From assembly GCA_002350625.1 (NCBI GenBank), contig DEFE01000004.1:18780-82779 (forward strand): a DNA stretch of 64,000 nucleotides. The letters are read 5' to 3'. Of the stretch, positions 16,763 to 24,908 are shown piece by piece; the first letter of the stretch is position 1; every line of letters starts with the position of its first letter. Source of the DNA: Lachnospiraceae bacterium UBA2860 (GTDB taxonomy: Bacteria; Bacillota; Clostridia; Lachnospirales; Lachnospiraceae). The position numbers and the translations under genes were made by a program. Under the pieces are notes generated by a model. The model saw nothing but the letters and a program-made list of their open reading frames with translations. It had not been told where the DNA came from and made no database searches.

Positions 16763-18205
16763 TTATTTTTTGCCCCTGCGCCGCAGCTGTCCGGCAAAGC
16801 TCCTGACAAGCTCCCGGTAGAGAACCAGGACAATCGCGCCATATCCCGCGAGCGTCAGCGCAATCGTAAGTGCAATGCGGAGCAGATTCATATCGGTCAG
16901 ACGCGACGTGAGCGCATATACCGCAAAGACAACAGCGGCGCCGCCGGCCCCCGTGAGCAGCGTCTTCAGCGCCGCCGGCCGGAACACCTCTTTCGTATAC
17001 CACATGGATCCGGCCAGCATGATGATCTCGGAGATCAGCGTCGTCGCAGCCGCCGCCTGCTCTTTAAACTGCGGGATCAGCGCGATATTCAGCACGATGT
17101 TCACGGCTGCGCTGACCGTCGTGAGAAGCAGGACCTTCTTCTCCATCCGGAAGGGGATCATGATCACATTGGCGAAGAAGCAGGCCAGCACAGCGAAGAT
17201 CAGGGCCGCCGCAAGGATCGCCAGCGGCTTCTCCGCGGGCAGATACTGATTTCCCGAAAGAAGCAGCACGATCTCCTTCCGCAGCACAAACAGCCCCGCT
17301 GCCGCCGGTCCGAGAAGGAGAAGCACCACCTGCAGCACGCCGTTCAGCTTTTCTCTTACGTCTTCGTTCCGCCCGATGCTGCCGGCTACACTCGGAATGA
17401 CCACAATCATCGCGGCGCTGACCAGCTGCTTGACCAGTGTATAGATCTTCCCGGCCGCCGTGTAGATCCCCACGTTGCTGTCCGCGGCAAAAATGCCGAG
17501 AAGCATCACGTCCGAATTGATATAGACGAGCGAGGAGAGAGAATTCCCGAACAGGATAAATACCGGTTCCAGGTGTTTTCTGATTCCCTGCGTCGTCAGT
17601 CTCCGTTTCAGCCCCCACTTCTTCCGGATGTGGATCACATTGAGGAAGTTCGCGATGAGGCCGCCAAGCACTGTCGTAAACGCATATTGCACGTAGTCCT
17701 CACTGCCGTGCACGATAAGAAAGAGGACCACGACGGCCACCGTCTGGCAGATGATATAGCGGACGGTGATAAACAGGAAGTCTTCGTAGATGGAATTGAT
17801 CCAGTCCGCGCCGATCGTCGTGGCCGCGATGCTCAGGCACAGCACGAGGATGATCACCCTGTAGCTCGTAAGCTTCGGCCAGAAGACCAGAAGGGCGGCG
17901 AGGATCATGTAGGCCGCGGTCATGGACAGCAGGTTCAGTGAGAAGACTTCATTCACAAAGGTGCTGATCCTTCTTTTATCGTCCCGGATTCTCGCGCCTT
18001 CCCGGATGGCGTAGCCTGCGATGCCGAGGCTCGCGATCAGGGCGATCATGTTGACGACGGAGAGTCCGAATTCCACCTTCCCGTAATTGTCCGTTCCGAG
18101 GATTCTCGAGGCGTACGGAAAGGTGATAATCGGGAAGATGACCGCACACAGCTGCCTGATTAAGTTTAGAGCCGCATTCAGCGCGAGATGCTTCTTTTCC
18201 CCCAT
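16763..18205 (-). CDS. Wzx-type oligosaccharide flippase (MOP superfamily)
   Basis: Membrane protein of about 480 residues and 12-14 helices that would flip lipid-linked repeat units across the membrane. Visible family text includes NLIRQLCAVIFPIITFPYASRILG-type residues near the start and GKVEFGLSVVNM in the next helix pair. The ATG at 18203-18205 starts 1 bp after the TAA of the upstream glycosyltransferase. An in-frame TTG at 18226 would overlap that gene by 20 bp and is less likely. The C-terminal end is basic (LRRRGKK). The family is clear from sequence and from the adjacent polymerase. Confidence 0.88.
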   Translation of the reverse strand: MGEKKHLALNAALNLIRQLCAVIFPIITFPYASRILGTDNYGKVEFGLSVVNMIALIASLGIAGYAIREGARIRDDKRRISTFVNEVFSLNLLSMTAAYMILAALLVFWPKLTSYRVIILVLCLSIAATTIGADWINSIYEDFLFITVRYIICQTVAVVVLFLIVHGSEDYVQYAFTTVLGGLIANFLNVIHIRKKWGLKRRLTTQGIRKHLEPVFILFGNSLSSLVYINSDVMLLGIFAADSNVGIYTAAGKIYTLVKQLVSAAMIVVIPSVAGSIGRNEDVREKLNGVLQVVLLLLGPAAAGLFVLRKEIVLLLSGNQYLPAEKPLAILAAALIFAVLACFFANVIMIPFRMEKKVLLLTTVSAAVNIVLNIALIPQFKEQAAAATTLISEIIMLAGSMWYTKEVFRPAALKTLLTGAGGAAVVFAVYALTSRLTDMNLLRIALTIALTLAGYGAIVLVLYRELVRSFAGQLRRRGKK

Positions 18206-18206
18206 A

Positions 18207-19106
18207 TTATTTCCCGTATTTCCCAAGGAGCCTTAAGGTTCCGTAATGCAGCTCCTTCTCTATCCTGTATACCGCGTACACAGCTTCAAAGAGAGCTCTC
18301 TTCCCGGCGCTCTTCGCCAGGTAATGAACGACGAAGTAATGGAAGGACCGGCAGGTCATCCGGAAGGTATCGATCCTTCTGAAGATCTGGTCGGTCGTTC
18401 CGCCCCACTCATGCGTAAAACTGATGCCCGTATCGACAGCGGCGCGCTTTCCCTGCACGCGCAGCCGGTGAAACAGGATTTCCTCCTCATAGTACAGGAA
18501 GGTCCCCTCGTCGAAGCAGCCGGCCTGAAGAAGATCCTCCGTGCGGACAAAAAACAGACAGCCGCTCAGCACGTCCGCCGGGTACACCCCCGGCTCTTTG
18601 GCCAGGATTGCCTGCATATACTGATTCCGGTCCGGGCCGTGCAGTTTCCTTAAGAGCCAGAATTCCGAGACCATTTTCTTTAGTGCGCCGCTGTAGGTCA
18701 TCTTTTTCCAGAACGCAAATGGCGGCACCTCGCCGCCCGGGATTTTCTGGACGCCGGTCAGCGCGCTGTATTCCGGGTGCTCCGCAAAGTCCGTAAGGAC
18801 AGCGGACAGAAATCCCTCGGGAAGCATAAGATCCGGGTTGGCAATCGCGATGACATCCGGATGCATCCACTTGATGAGATACCGGATGCCGGCGTTATTC
18901 CCCCGCGCGTAACCGCCGTTTTTCTTCACCTTAAGCAGTCGGATTTTCCCGGTGCAGTAAGGCAGAAGCCTGTCGGGAGATCCGTCTGTCGACGCATTGT
19001 CCACCACGACGACGCCTTCCGCGAGCGGGTCGCGATTAAGCTGCTCGAGGATGGCTTTCGTGTGGGGAAAATCATTATAATTCAGAATGACCAGGCCAAG
19101 CTTCAT
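18207..19106 (-). CDS. Family 2 glycosyltransferase (rhamnosyltransferase-like)
   Basis: Cytoplasmic GT-A enzyme of 299 residues. It begins GLVILNYNDFPHT, has the VVVDNASTDGS donor-site motif (34-44), NGGYARGNNAGIR and IANPDLMLP (the Asp motif), then FLYYEEEILFHRLRVQGK, typical of the WbbL/RfbF rhamnosyltransferase subgroup. Donor and acceptor are not determined by sequence. It overlaps the upstream GT4 gene by 4 bp (ATGA) and runs almost directly into the flippase gene, so the three are translationally coupled. Confidence 0.88.
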   Translation of the reverse strand: MKLGLVILNYNDFPHTKAILEQLNRDPLAEGVVVVDNASTDGSPDRLLPYCTGKIRLLKVKKNGGYARGNNAGIRYLIKWMHPDVIAIANPDLMLPEGFLSAVLTDFAEHPEYSALTGVQKIPGGEVPPFAFWKKMTYSGALKKMVSEFWLLRKLHGPDRNQYMQAILAKEPGVYPADVLSGCLFFVRTEDLLQAGCFDEGTFLYYEEEILFHRLRVQGKRAAVDTGISFTHEWGGTTDQIFRRIDTFRMTCRSFHYFVVHYLAKSAGKRALFEAVYAVYRIEKELHYGTLRLLGKYGK

Positions 19107-20269
19107 CGGCTGTTCTCCGCCCTTCCGTTCTTCAGTACGCTCTCATAGATGTCAAGGATGCTCTCACAGTAGCTGCCGGGATCAAAGGCGCTTAAGGCGT
19201 ACTGCTGCCCCGCCTTCGCGATGGCCTGCATCTCCTCCCCGTGGTCGAGCGCGTACCGGATTTTTGCCGCGAGGTCCTTCGCGTCTCCCAGCCTGTATAA
19301 AAGGCCGGTCTCTCCGTCTTTTATGATCTCGGGCGTCGCGCCCGCATCGGCCGCGATCGTTAAGCAGCCGGAGAGCATGCTCTCGATCGTCGTGCGGCCC
19401 ATGCCTTCCGCCTTCGAGCAGATCAGGTTGATGTCGCAGCGCCTGCGCAGCGCGCGCAGCTCCTCCTTGTCCTCGATCGGCTCCCTGAAGGTGACGTAAT
19501 CCATCTTCTCCCGCTCCACATAAGCCGCGAGATTCTCGCCGTAGGACCGCGATTCGTGCCATTTGCCGAAGGAACCGACGACCGTGAGACGGATCCCGCG
19601 CCCTTCCTTCTTAAGAAGCTTTGCGGCTTTCACCGCCTCCTTCTGGTTCTTGTGCGGGTTCACGACGCCGATGATGGCGGCCTCCGCCTCGTCCCCGGTG
19701 AAGATCGGCTTCTCCTCATAGTAGTCTTCGATCTGGATGCCGTCATAGACCTGCACAAAGCGGGCCGCGGGAGCAAAGGCCTCATAGACGCGGCGGATAT
19801 AGTCCGAGATCACAATGGTGGCCCCGGCCTTCGTGATCACGTCCCGGACCTTGTCCCGGTCATAGAACTCACTGCCAAGGCCTTCCCAGACATTTTCGCG
19901 GATGTGGCAGATATAAGGAACGCCGGCCTTTCCCGCAGCTTCCATGCCGACGATCACCGGAAGAGAATTATTGTGGAACAGGTCGATCTTCTCTTTCCTC
20001 AGATAATTCTGAATCTGCCATCCGGCATAGATATTTGTCAGCTTTTTGGCCGCGTTCGTCTTCCATCCCTTTCTCCGGATATCCGACAGGAAGGGGATGA
20101 TCGCGTAGGGGACGCCGATCGACCGCAGCTCCTCCTCCATTGTACCATGTCCGTTCATGATCACGCTGCACGTATGTCCCTTGCTGAGGAGATACGGCAG
20201 CAGGTCCAGCATGGAACGGTTCGCGCCGCCGGCCACATTGGTCGCCGTGATCAGAAAGCATATCCGCAT
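19103..20269 (-). CDS. Family 4 (GT-B) glycosyltransferase
   Basis: Retaining GT-B glycosyltransferase, 388 residues, acting on a nucleotide sugar at the inner membrane face. The N-terminal Rossmann half has NVAGGANRSMLDLLPYL. The C-terminal half carries VGVVNPHKNQ-like and ICSKAEGMGRTTIESMLSG text with the conserved E-x7-E of GT4. It is followed by a 4-bp ATGA overlap with the GT2 gene. It starts 79 bp from the divergent plus-strand GT2, so the gap 20270-20348 must hold promoters for both; only the plus-strand one is clear. Confidence 0.88.
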   Translation of the reverse strand: MRICFLITATNVAGGANRSMLDLLPYLLSKGHTCSVIMNGHGTMEEELRSIGVPYAIIPFLSDIRRKGWKTNAAKKLTNIYAGWQIQNYLRKEKIDLFHNNSLPVIVGMEAAGKAGVPYICHIRENVWEGLGSEFYDRDKVRDVITKAGATIVISDYIRRVYEAFAPAARFVQVYDGIQIEDYYEEKPIFTGDEAEAAIIGVVNPHKNQKEAVKAAKLLKKEGRGIRLTVVGSFGKWHESRSYGENLAAYVEREKMDYVTFREPIEDKEELRALRRRCDINLICSKAEGMGRTTIESMLSGCLTIAADAGATPEIIKDGETGLLYRLGDAKDLAAKIRYALDHGEEMQAIAKAGQQYALSAFDPGSYCESILDIYESVLKNGRAENSR

Positions 20270-20300
20270 AAGTCTCTTCCTTTCACTGCTGCGTGCATCG

Positions 20301-20309
20301 TGCTATAAT
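20301..20309 (+). promoter_or_regulatory. Extended -10 promoter of the plus-strand GT2 gene
   Basis: TG-C-TATAAT is a perfect extended -10 (20304-20309). Transcription should begin near 20316, giving a leader of about 33 bases. The site 17 bp upstream (TTTCAC) is a poor -35. Confidence 0.6.
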
Positions 20310-20348
20310 AAGCTATCTCAAAATGCACTTATAAGGATGTATCCGTCT

Positions 20349-21338
20349 ATGAGTCAGAAAATTCTTACAATTGCCATCGCGGCCTATCAGGTCGAAGCGT
20401 ATATCGAAAACACCCTGTCGTCCCTCATTGTCCCGGAGGCTATGGACGCCTTCGAGGTGCTCGTCATCGATGACGGCGGCACCGACAAAACATTGGAGAT
20501 CGCCGCCGGCTTCGCGGAACAGTACCCCGGCACCTTCCGCCTCATCCACAAGCGGAACGGCGGCTACGGCACCGTGGTCAACCATGCGATCGGCATCGCG
20601 GAAGGGAAGTATTTTAAGCTTCTCGACGGCGACGACTGGTTTGACAATGAAGGCTTCGCACGCTATCTGTCGGCGCTCCGCGAGGCGGATGAGGATGCGC
20701 TCGTCACGCCCATGTACAACGTCACGGACGAGAAGACGCTCATCAACCATGCCGGCTACGAGGAGGACATGTCCTTTGACATCCGGAACTTCCATCCGCG
20801 GCGGCCGCTGTCCCACTGGTGCCTGACGTTTAAAACCTCCGTCTTAAGAGAGAGCGGCGTCAGATGTCTCGCGCATACGCTCTACACGGACCAGATCTAC
20901 AGCACCGTGCCGTTTTCGATGGTTGAGACCGTCCGCTTCCTGAACATTCCGCTCTATGCCTACCGCCTCGGGCGGGACGGCCAGAGCATGAGCCGGGAGT
21001 CGCGGATCCGCCATATTAATGATCTGCTCCGCGTCAATCACCTGCTGTACGAATTCTGCAGCACGGAGAAGAACAATCCCGCCTATACCTATCTGCTGTT
21101 CAGAGTCTCCACGTACTATATGTCCGCGTTTAAGCTCTTCCTCATCCTTCCGAGCAGCAGGAAGAACCTCGCCGCGCTGAAGCAGTATGAGAAAAAATCA
21201 GAGGCGGCGTATCCGGAGATCTACCGGGAAGCAGAGGTCTCAAGCCGCACCGGCAGCCTTCTTAAGGCCATGAGAAAGTCCGATTACCGGCTCTATTGGC
21301 TCTTCCGCTTTGCAGACCATTTCCTGACGAATTTCTAA
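20349..21338 (+). CDS. Family 2 glycosyltransferase
   Basis: GT-A glycosyltransferase of 330 residues. It begins LTIAIAAYQVEAYIENTL, has VLVIDDGGTDKT (UDP-binding Asp), NGGYGTVVNHAI, and LLDGDDWFDNEGF as the DxD site. The C-terminal third is basic and helical, as in capsule GT2 enzymes. The start at 20349 has AAGGA 11 bp upstream; the ATG at 20337 overlaps that SD. It is the only plus-strand gene in this half of the locus and has its own promoter and a strong terminator, so it may be expressed apart from the main operon. Confidence 0.87.
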   Translation: MSQKILTIAIAAYQVEAYIENTLSSLIVPEAMDAFEVLVIDDGGTDKTLEIAAGFAEQYPGTFRLIHKRNGGYGTVVNHAIGIAEGKYFKLLDGDDWFDNEGFARYLSALREADEDALVTPMYNVTDEKTLINHAGYEEDMSFDIRNFHPRRPLSHWCLTFKTSVLRESGVRCLAHTLYTDQIYSTVPFSMVETVRFLNIPLYAYRLGRDGQSMSRESRIRHINDLLRVNHLLYEFCSTEKNNPAYTYLLFRVSTYYMSAFKLFLILPSSRKNLAALKQYEKKSEAAYPEIYREAEVSSRTGSLLKAMRKSDYRLYWLFRFADHFLTNF

Positions 21339-21354
21339 AAATCCGGATTCCATG

Positions 21355-21386
21355 CGGCATCTGCATCCGGCAGATGCCGTTTTTTT
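21355..21386 (+). terminator. Intrinsic terminator of the plus-strand GT2 gene
   Basis: A perfect 10-bp stem CGGCATCTGC / GCAGATGCCG with a 5-base loop is followed by seven T. The T run overlaps the stop codon of the convergent LicD gene (TAA at 21385-21387). Confidence 0.85.
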
Positions 21387-22245
21387 ACAGCTCCCGGTAC
21401 GTCCCGTCCGCCTCGTCCCGGAACTCGATCTTCGTCACCTTGTGCCGCTCGCGCCTGCTCTCCTCGGGGATGGTCATGTAATCCCCGTACAGGTGGCTGA
21501 GGTACGCGTCTGCGTTGCAGGGAATCGGCAGGCGCGTGTCCTCGAAGGGCACATAGATCACGGGCAGCATGTCCTTCTTCTTGTAGATCTCTCCAAAGTA
21601 ATGCCCGCGGCCGGCGGGGATGCCGATGAGAGAGGTTTCCTTCCTGTACTGCACGGCTGTATCCGCCAGGTCGAACCATTTCCATCCCGGCCGGAAGCTG
21701 AAAATGCGTCCGGCAAGCTTCCCGATGGCCGACTGCTTTTCGTCATTTTTCCCGCGGCATTCATACTCGTAGACGCGGATGGCGATCCACATAAGGAGAG
21801 ACGCCCTGAAGCCGATGAAATACCGCATCAGCGGGTTTTCCGGGATGTTCTCCATCGGGAGCAGGTCCATCATGAGGCCGTGCTCATTTCCGAGCTTATC
21901 CGTAAGACGGACGGCCGGATTCTCGATCTTCGCGATCCTGTAGATCGCCGTCTGATGATAGTTCGGGGCATAAAGCCGGTAGCGCCCGCCCAGCTCCTTC
22001 TCAAAAATCCGCAGGAAGCGGTTGTAGTCCTTCCGCGGGATATTGATATCCAGGTCGTCGTCCCAAGGGATGAAGCCTTTGTGCCTGACCGCGCCGATGA
22101 CGCTGCCCCCGCTCAGCATCATGCATATGTGATGCCTGCGGCAGACCTCGTCTACCTCTTTTGCCATTTCGAGAAAAATCGACTGCACGCGGTGCAGCTC
22201 CTCATCGGTCAGGAGATGGCCGCCGCTCTTTGCCGTATCCGCCAA
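21385..22245 (-). CDS. LicD-family phosphotransferase
   Basis: LicD proteins transfer phosphocholine, phosphoribitol or a similar phospho-alcohol from a nucleotide carrier to a glycan. The hallmark is present: MLSGGSVIGAVRHKGFIPW then DDDLDINI, with the DDDLD metal site near residues 62-67. Length 286 is normal. No choline kinase or CTP transferase gene is in the window, so the donor is open; with the phosphoglycerol transferase nearby, glycan phospho-decoration is a theme of this locus. The start is TTG (22243-22245) with a perfect AAGGAGG 7 bp upstream. It starts 12 bp after the GT4 gene ends. Confidence 0.88.
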   Translation of the reverse strand: MADTAKSGGHLLTDEELHRVQSIFLEMAKEVDEVCRRHHICMMLSGGSVIGAVRHKGFIPWDDDLDINIPRKDYNRFLRIFEKELGGRYRLYAPNYHQTAIYRIAKIENPAVRLTDKLGNEHGLMMDLLPMENIPENPLMRYFIGFRASLLMWIAIRVYEYECRGKNDEKQSAIGKLAGRIFSFRPGWKWFDLADTAVQYRKETSLIGIPAGRGHYFGEIYKKKDMLPVIYVPFEDTRLPIPCNADAYLSHLYGDYMTIPEESRRERHKVTKIEFRDEADGTYREL

Positions 22246-22257
22246 GTCTCTTCCTCC

Positions 22258-23424
22258 TTATAATGTCTCCGCGTAGATTTTCCGCATCTTCCGGTCGACC
22301 GCGCTGATGTCGAAGTTTCTGATCGCGCGGAGATTCTCTTCTCCCATCGCCGCCCGCTTCTCCTTGTCGTCAAGCAGCTTCCGGAGAGCTTCCGCGAACG
22401 CCTCTGCGTCATCCGCCCCGCACAGGTATCCGCCTTTGCCGTCCTCGATGAGGTCCGTGTTGCCGCGGATCCTTGAGACCACGCAGGGCAGGCCGCTCGC
22501 CATCGCCTCCATGACCGCGACCGACAGGCCTTCCCGGCGCGACGGAAATGCGTAGATATCCGCGAGCCGGTAAAAGTCCCTCACGTCTTTTCTGTATCCC
22601 GCTTCGCGCACCTGTCCGCCAAGTCCCAGGGACACGGCAAGCTGCTCCAGCGTTCCCGCGAGCGGCCCGTGTCCGCAGATGAGATAAAAGACGTCCGGTC
22701 TCTTAAGAAGCGAGAGCGCCTCGATCACGGTTTTGTGATTCTTGTTTTCATTGAGATCGCCGACCGACAGGATGACGACCGCATCCTCGGGGATGCCGAA
22801 TTCTTCCCTGAGCGCCTGCGCTCTGTTCGCGCCCTCCTCGTCCGTCCCGCGGAAGGAGGCGCTGTCGATGCCGATCCCGGGGAGATACGCCGTCCTCCGC
22901 GTGTGCATCTGCCGCTTTGCGCGGGCGTAATCCTCGCGGTTGATCGTGATCAGCGTATCCGTCCATCTCGACAAAAATGTCTCAACCGGGCAGTACAGCA
23001 GCCAGTTGGCAAGCGGCGCGCCCTTATAGAAATGCAGGCCGTGCACGGTGTAGAGCACGGGCGCTATGTGCTTTTTATGCGCCGCCATGCGGGCCAGCGC
23101 GGCCCCCATCGGCGTGTGGCAGTGCACGGCGTCAAAGGCGTATTTGTCCATGAGCGAAAGCAGCTGCCGGTAAGCGCGGAGATTCCCCGGCGCAAGCGGC
23201 GAGCGCGCGATATCGATCTGGTGCGTCACGGCGCCCCGCTCATTTAAGATGGCCTGCGCGTCCGTCTCGTCCTGCTCTTCCCTGAAATTGCTCGCACAGT
23301 GAATCTCGTATCCCATTTCCGTGAGGATGCGCATGTCATTTGCCTCAAACAGCACGAGAAAGCGCGCCGTGTTGGCAATGAGAAGTATTCTTTTCCTGCG
23401 CTTCGGCTCCCTTGTGTCACTCAT
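22258..23424 (-). CDS. Family 4 (GT-B) glycosyltransferase (EpsD/CapM-like)
   Basis: GT-B enzyme of 388 residues from the ATG at 23424. The N-terminal half has RILLIANTARFLVLF, HCHTPMGAALARMAA and TVHGLHFYKG, the usual acceptor-side text of capsule GT4 enzymes. The C-terminal half has ILSVGDLNENKNH, ICGHGPL and the donor site FPSRREGLSVAVMEAMASG with conserved glutamates. An upstream in-frame start at 23559 would run deep into the sugar transferase gene and adds a non-conserved Arg/Ser stretch, so it is rejected. The chosen start overlaps the previous gene by 8 bp. It probably adds the second sugar after the phosphotransferase step. Confidence 0.88.
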   Translation of the reverse strand: MSDTREPKRRKRILLIANTARFLVLFEANDMRILTEMGYEIHCASNFREEQDETDAQAILNERGAVTHQIDIARSPLAPGNLRAYRQLLSLMDKYAFDAVHCHTPMGAALARMAAHKKHIAPVLYTVHGLHFYKGAPLANWLLYCPVETFLSRWTDTLITINREDYARAKRQMHTRRTAYLPGIGIDSASFRGTDEEGANRAQALREEFGIPEDAVVILSVGDLNENKNHKTVIEALSLLKRPDVFYLICGHGPLAGTLEQLAVSLGLGGQVREAGYRKDVRDFYRLADIYAFPSRREGLSVAVMEAMASGLPCVVSRIRGNTDLIEDGKGGYLCGADDAEAFAEALRKLLDDKEKRAAMGEENLRAIRNFDISAVDRKMRKIYAETL

Positions 23425-24850
23425 CCTTTTTCTCCTGTGCGCCGACGAGTCCGTGCTCCTCCTCAAACTTCCGGATTCTCTCCGCCTGTTCGTCCGAGAA
23501 GCCCTCGGTGCTCTCCTTCTGGAAGATGATCTTGACCGTCTCGAAGATGATCTGCACATCGAGAAGCAGCGAATAATTCATGATATAGGTCAGGTCAAGC
23601 TTCAGCTTGTCGAGCGCCGTCGTGTTGTACTTGCCGTAGACCTGGGCGTAGCCGGTGAGTCCGCCCTTCACCTTCTGGCGGAAGCTGAACTCCGGGATCT
23701 CCGCCGTGTACTGCTGCACGTGCTCGATCCGCTCCGGCCTGGGCCCCACGATGGACATATCGCCTTTTAATATGTTGATGAGCTGCGGCAGCTCGTCGAT
23801 TCTGGTCGCCCGGATCACGTGGCCGACCTTCGTGATGCGGTCGTCCGCCTCACCGGCCGGATGGGACCGGCCGTCCTTCTCCGCGTCGACGATCATGCTG
23901 CGGAATTTGAGGATCGAGAACTCCTCTCCGCCGAAGGTGCATCTCTTCTGCCGGAAGAAGACGGGGCCGCCGTCGTTCAGCTTGATCGCCGCCGCCGTGA
24001 TGAGGAGCACCGGGGAGAGCACGACGAGCGCAAGGGCGCTCAGCAGGATGTCGAGCAGCCGTTTCACGGCCGCCTCCGTGTCCGTCATCCCCATGTTGCG
24101 GCACAGATAGAGCGGCGTGTCGAAGAGGTTGATCTCCTCCGAAGACTTCACGATAATGTCGGAGATCTTCGGGATGAAGTAGACGCGCTCGTCCAGGTCG
24201 AAGCAGATTTTAAGAATCCGGTTTTCCGCCTCGTCGGGCATGTCGTTGATCAGCACGGCGTCGTACTTTTGAATTTCGGCGCGGATCACGTCCTCGGGCT
24301 CCTCGCAGCTTAAGAAGCCGCACACGTCGTACTTGTCCCGCCTGAGGTTCATCTTGGCGTACACCCGGTTGTGCTCTCCGCCGTAGATCTCCAGCATGTG
24401 GAGCGGCGGGAAGATCTTCCGGTACAGGTCGGTAAAGAGGCTCGCGAGGATGCCGTTCACCACCGCCTGCACGAGGAAGAGCAGCACGTAGCGCGGCAGA
24501 AAATCGCTGAAGAAACGGAATTCACCGGTGATGGCGAGCGAGATGAAAAGCTCGGCGAAGTCGATCAGGAAGAGCGCCACGACCTGCGAGGCCACGAGGT
24601 TCATCTTCCGGTTGACGCCGGTCTTGAAGCCGCCGAGCGCATTGAAGCAGAAGAGGCAGAGGCCGAGATAGATCAGCACCGCCATGCCGAGGTTGCCGCG
24701 CCCTAGCAGGTGGCCCGTCTGGTTGTGAACTCTGACGAAATTCCACCACACATAGTAGAAAGCGGCCGTATTAAGGAGCGTCTGCACGATGCCGCAGACG
24801 ACCCTGAACGCGTGTTTTCTCTCATATCGTTTCCGGTTTTTTTCTGTCAC
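23417..24850 (-). CDS. Initiating undecaprenyl-phosphate sugar phosphotransferase
   Basis: Polyprenyl glycosyl-1-phosphate transferase that starts repeat-unit assembly by moving a sugar-1-phosphate onto undecaprenyl phosphate. The N-terminal half has four or five membrane helices and a CoA-binding-like loop. The C-terminal catalytic half holds the membrane hairpin (LLDILLSALALVVLSPVLL), KRCTFGGEEFSILKFRSM, the Asp-Glu region RIDELPQLINILKGDMSIVG and PRPERIEH, then GLTGYAQVYG. Start is taken as GTG at 24850, with AAGAGG 8 bp upstream; the GTG at 24859 overlaps that SD. About 478 residues, the WbaP/CpsE size class. Confidence 0.92.
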   Translation of the reverse strand: MTEKNRKRYERKHAFRVVCGIVQTLLNTAAFYYVWWNFVRVHNQTGHLLGRGNLGMAVLIYLGLCLFCFNALGGFKTGVNRKMNLVASQVVALFLIDFAELFISLAITGEFRFFSDFLPRYVLLFLVQAVVNGILASLFTDLYRKIFPPLHMLEIYGGEHNRVYAKMNLRRDKYDVCGFLSCEEPEDVIRAEIQKYDAVLINDMPDEAENRILKICFDLDERVYFIPKISDIIVKSSEEINLFDTPLYLCRNMGMTDTEAAVKRLLDILLSALALVVLSPVLLITAAAIKLNDGGPVFFRQKRCTFGGEEFSILKFRSMIVDAEKDGRSHPAGEADDRITKVGHVIRATRIDELPQLINILKGDMSIVGPRPERIEHVQQYTAEIPEFSFRQKVKGGLTGYAQVYGKYNTTALDKLKLDLTYIMNYSLLLDVQIIFETVKIIFQKESTEGFSDEQAERIRKFEEEHGLVGAQEKKDE

Positions 24851-24908
24851 TGTTCGCACCTCTTAAAATACCCTTTCAAATCTGACAGGCGCCGGCGCAT
24901 GTGCGGCT

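Noticed and set aside
23425..23559. Upstream extension of the GT4 gene
   Set aside because: Arg/Ser-rich text from the overlapping sugar transferase gene; the internal ATG fits the family start.
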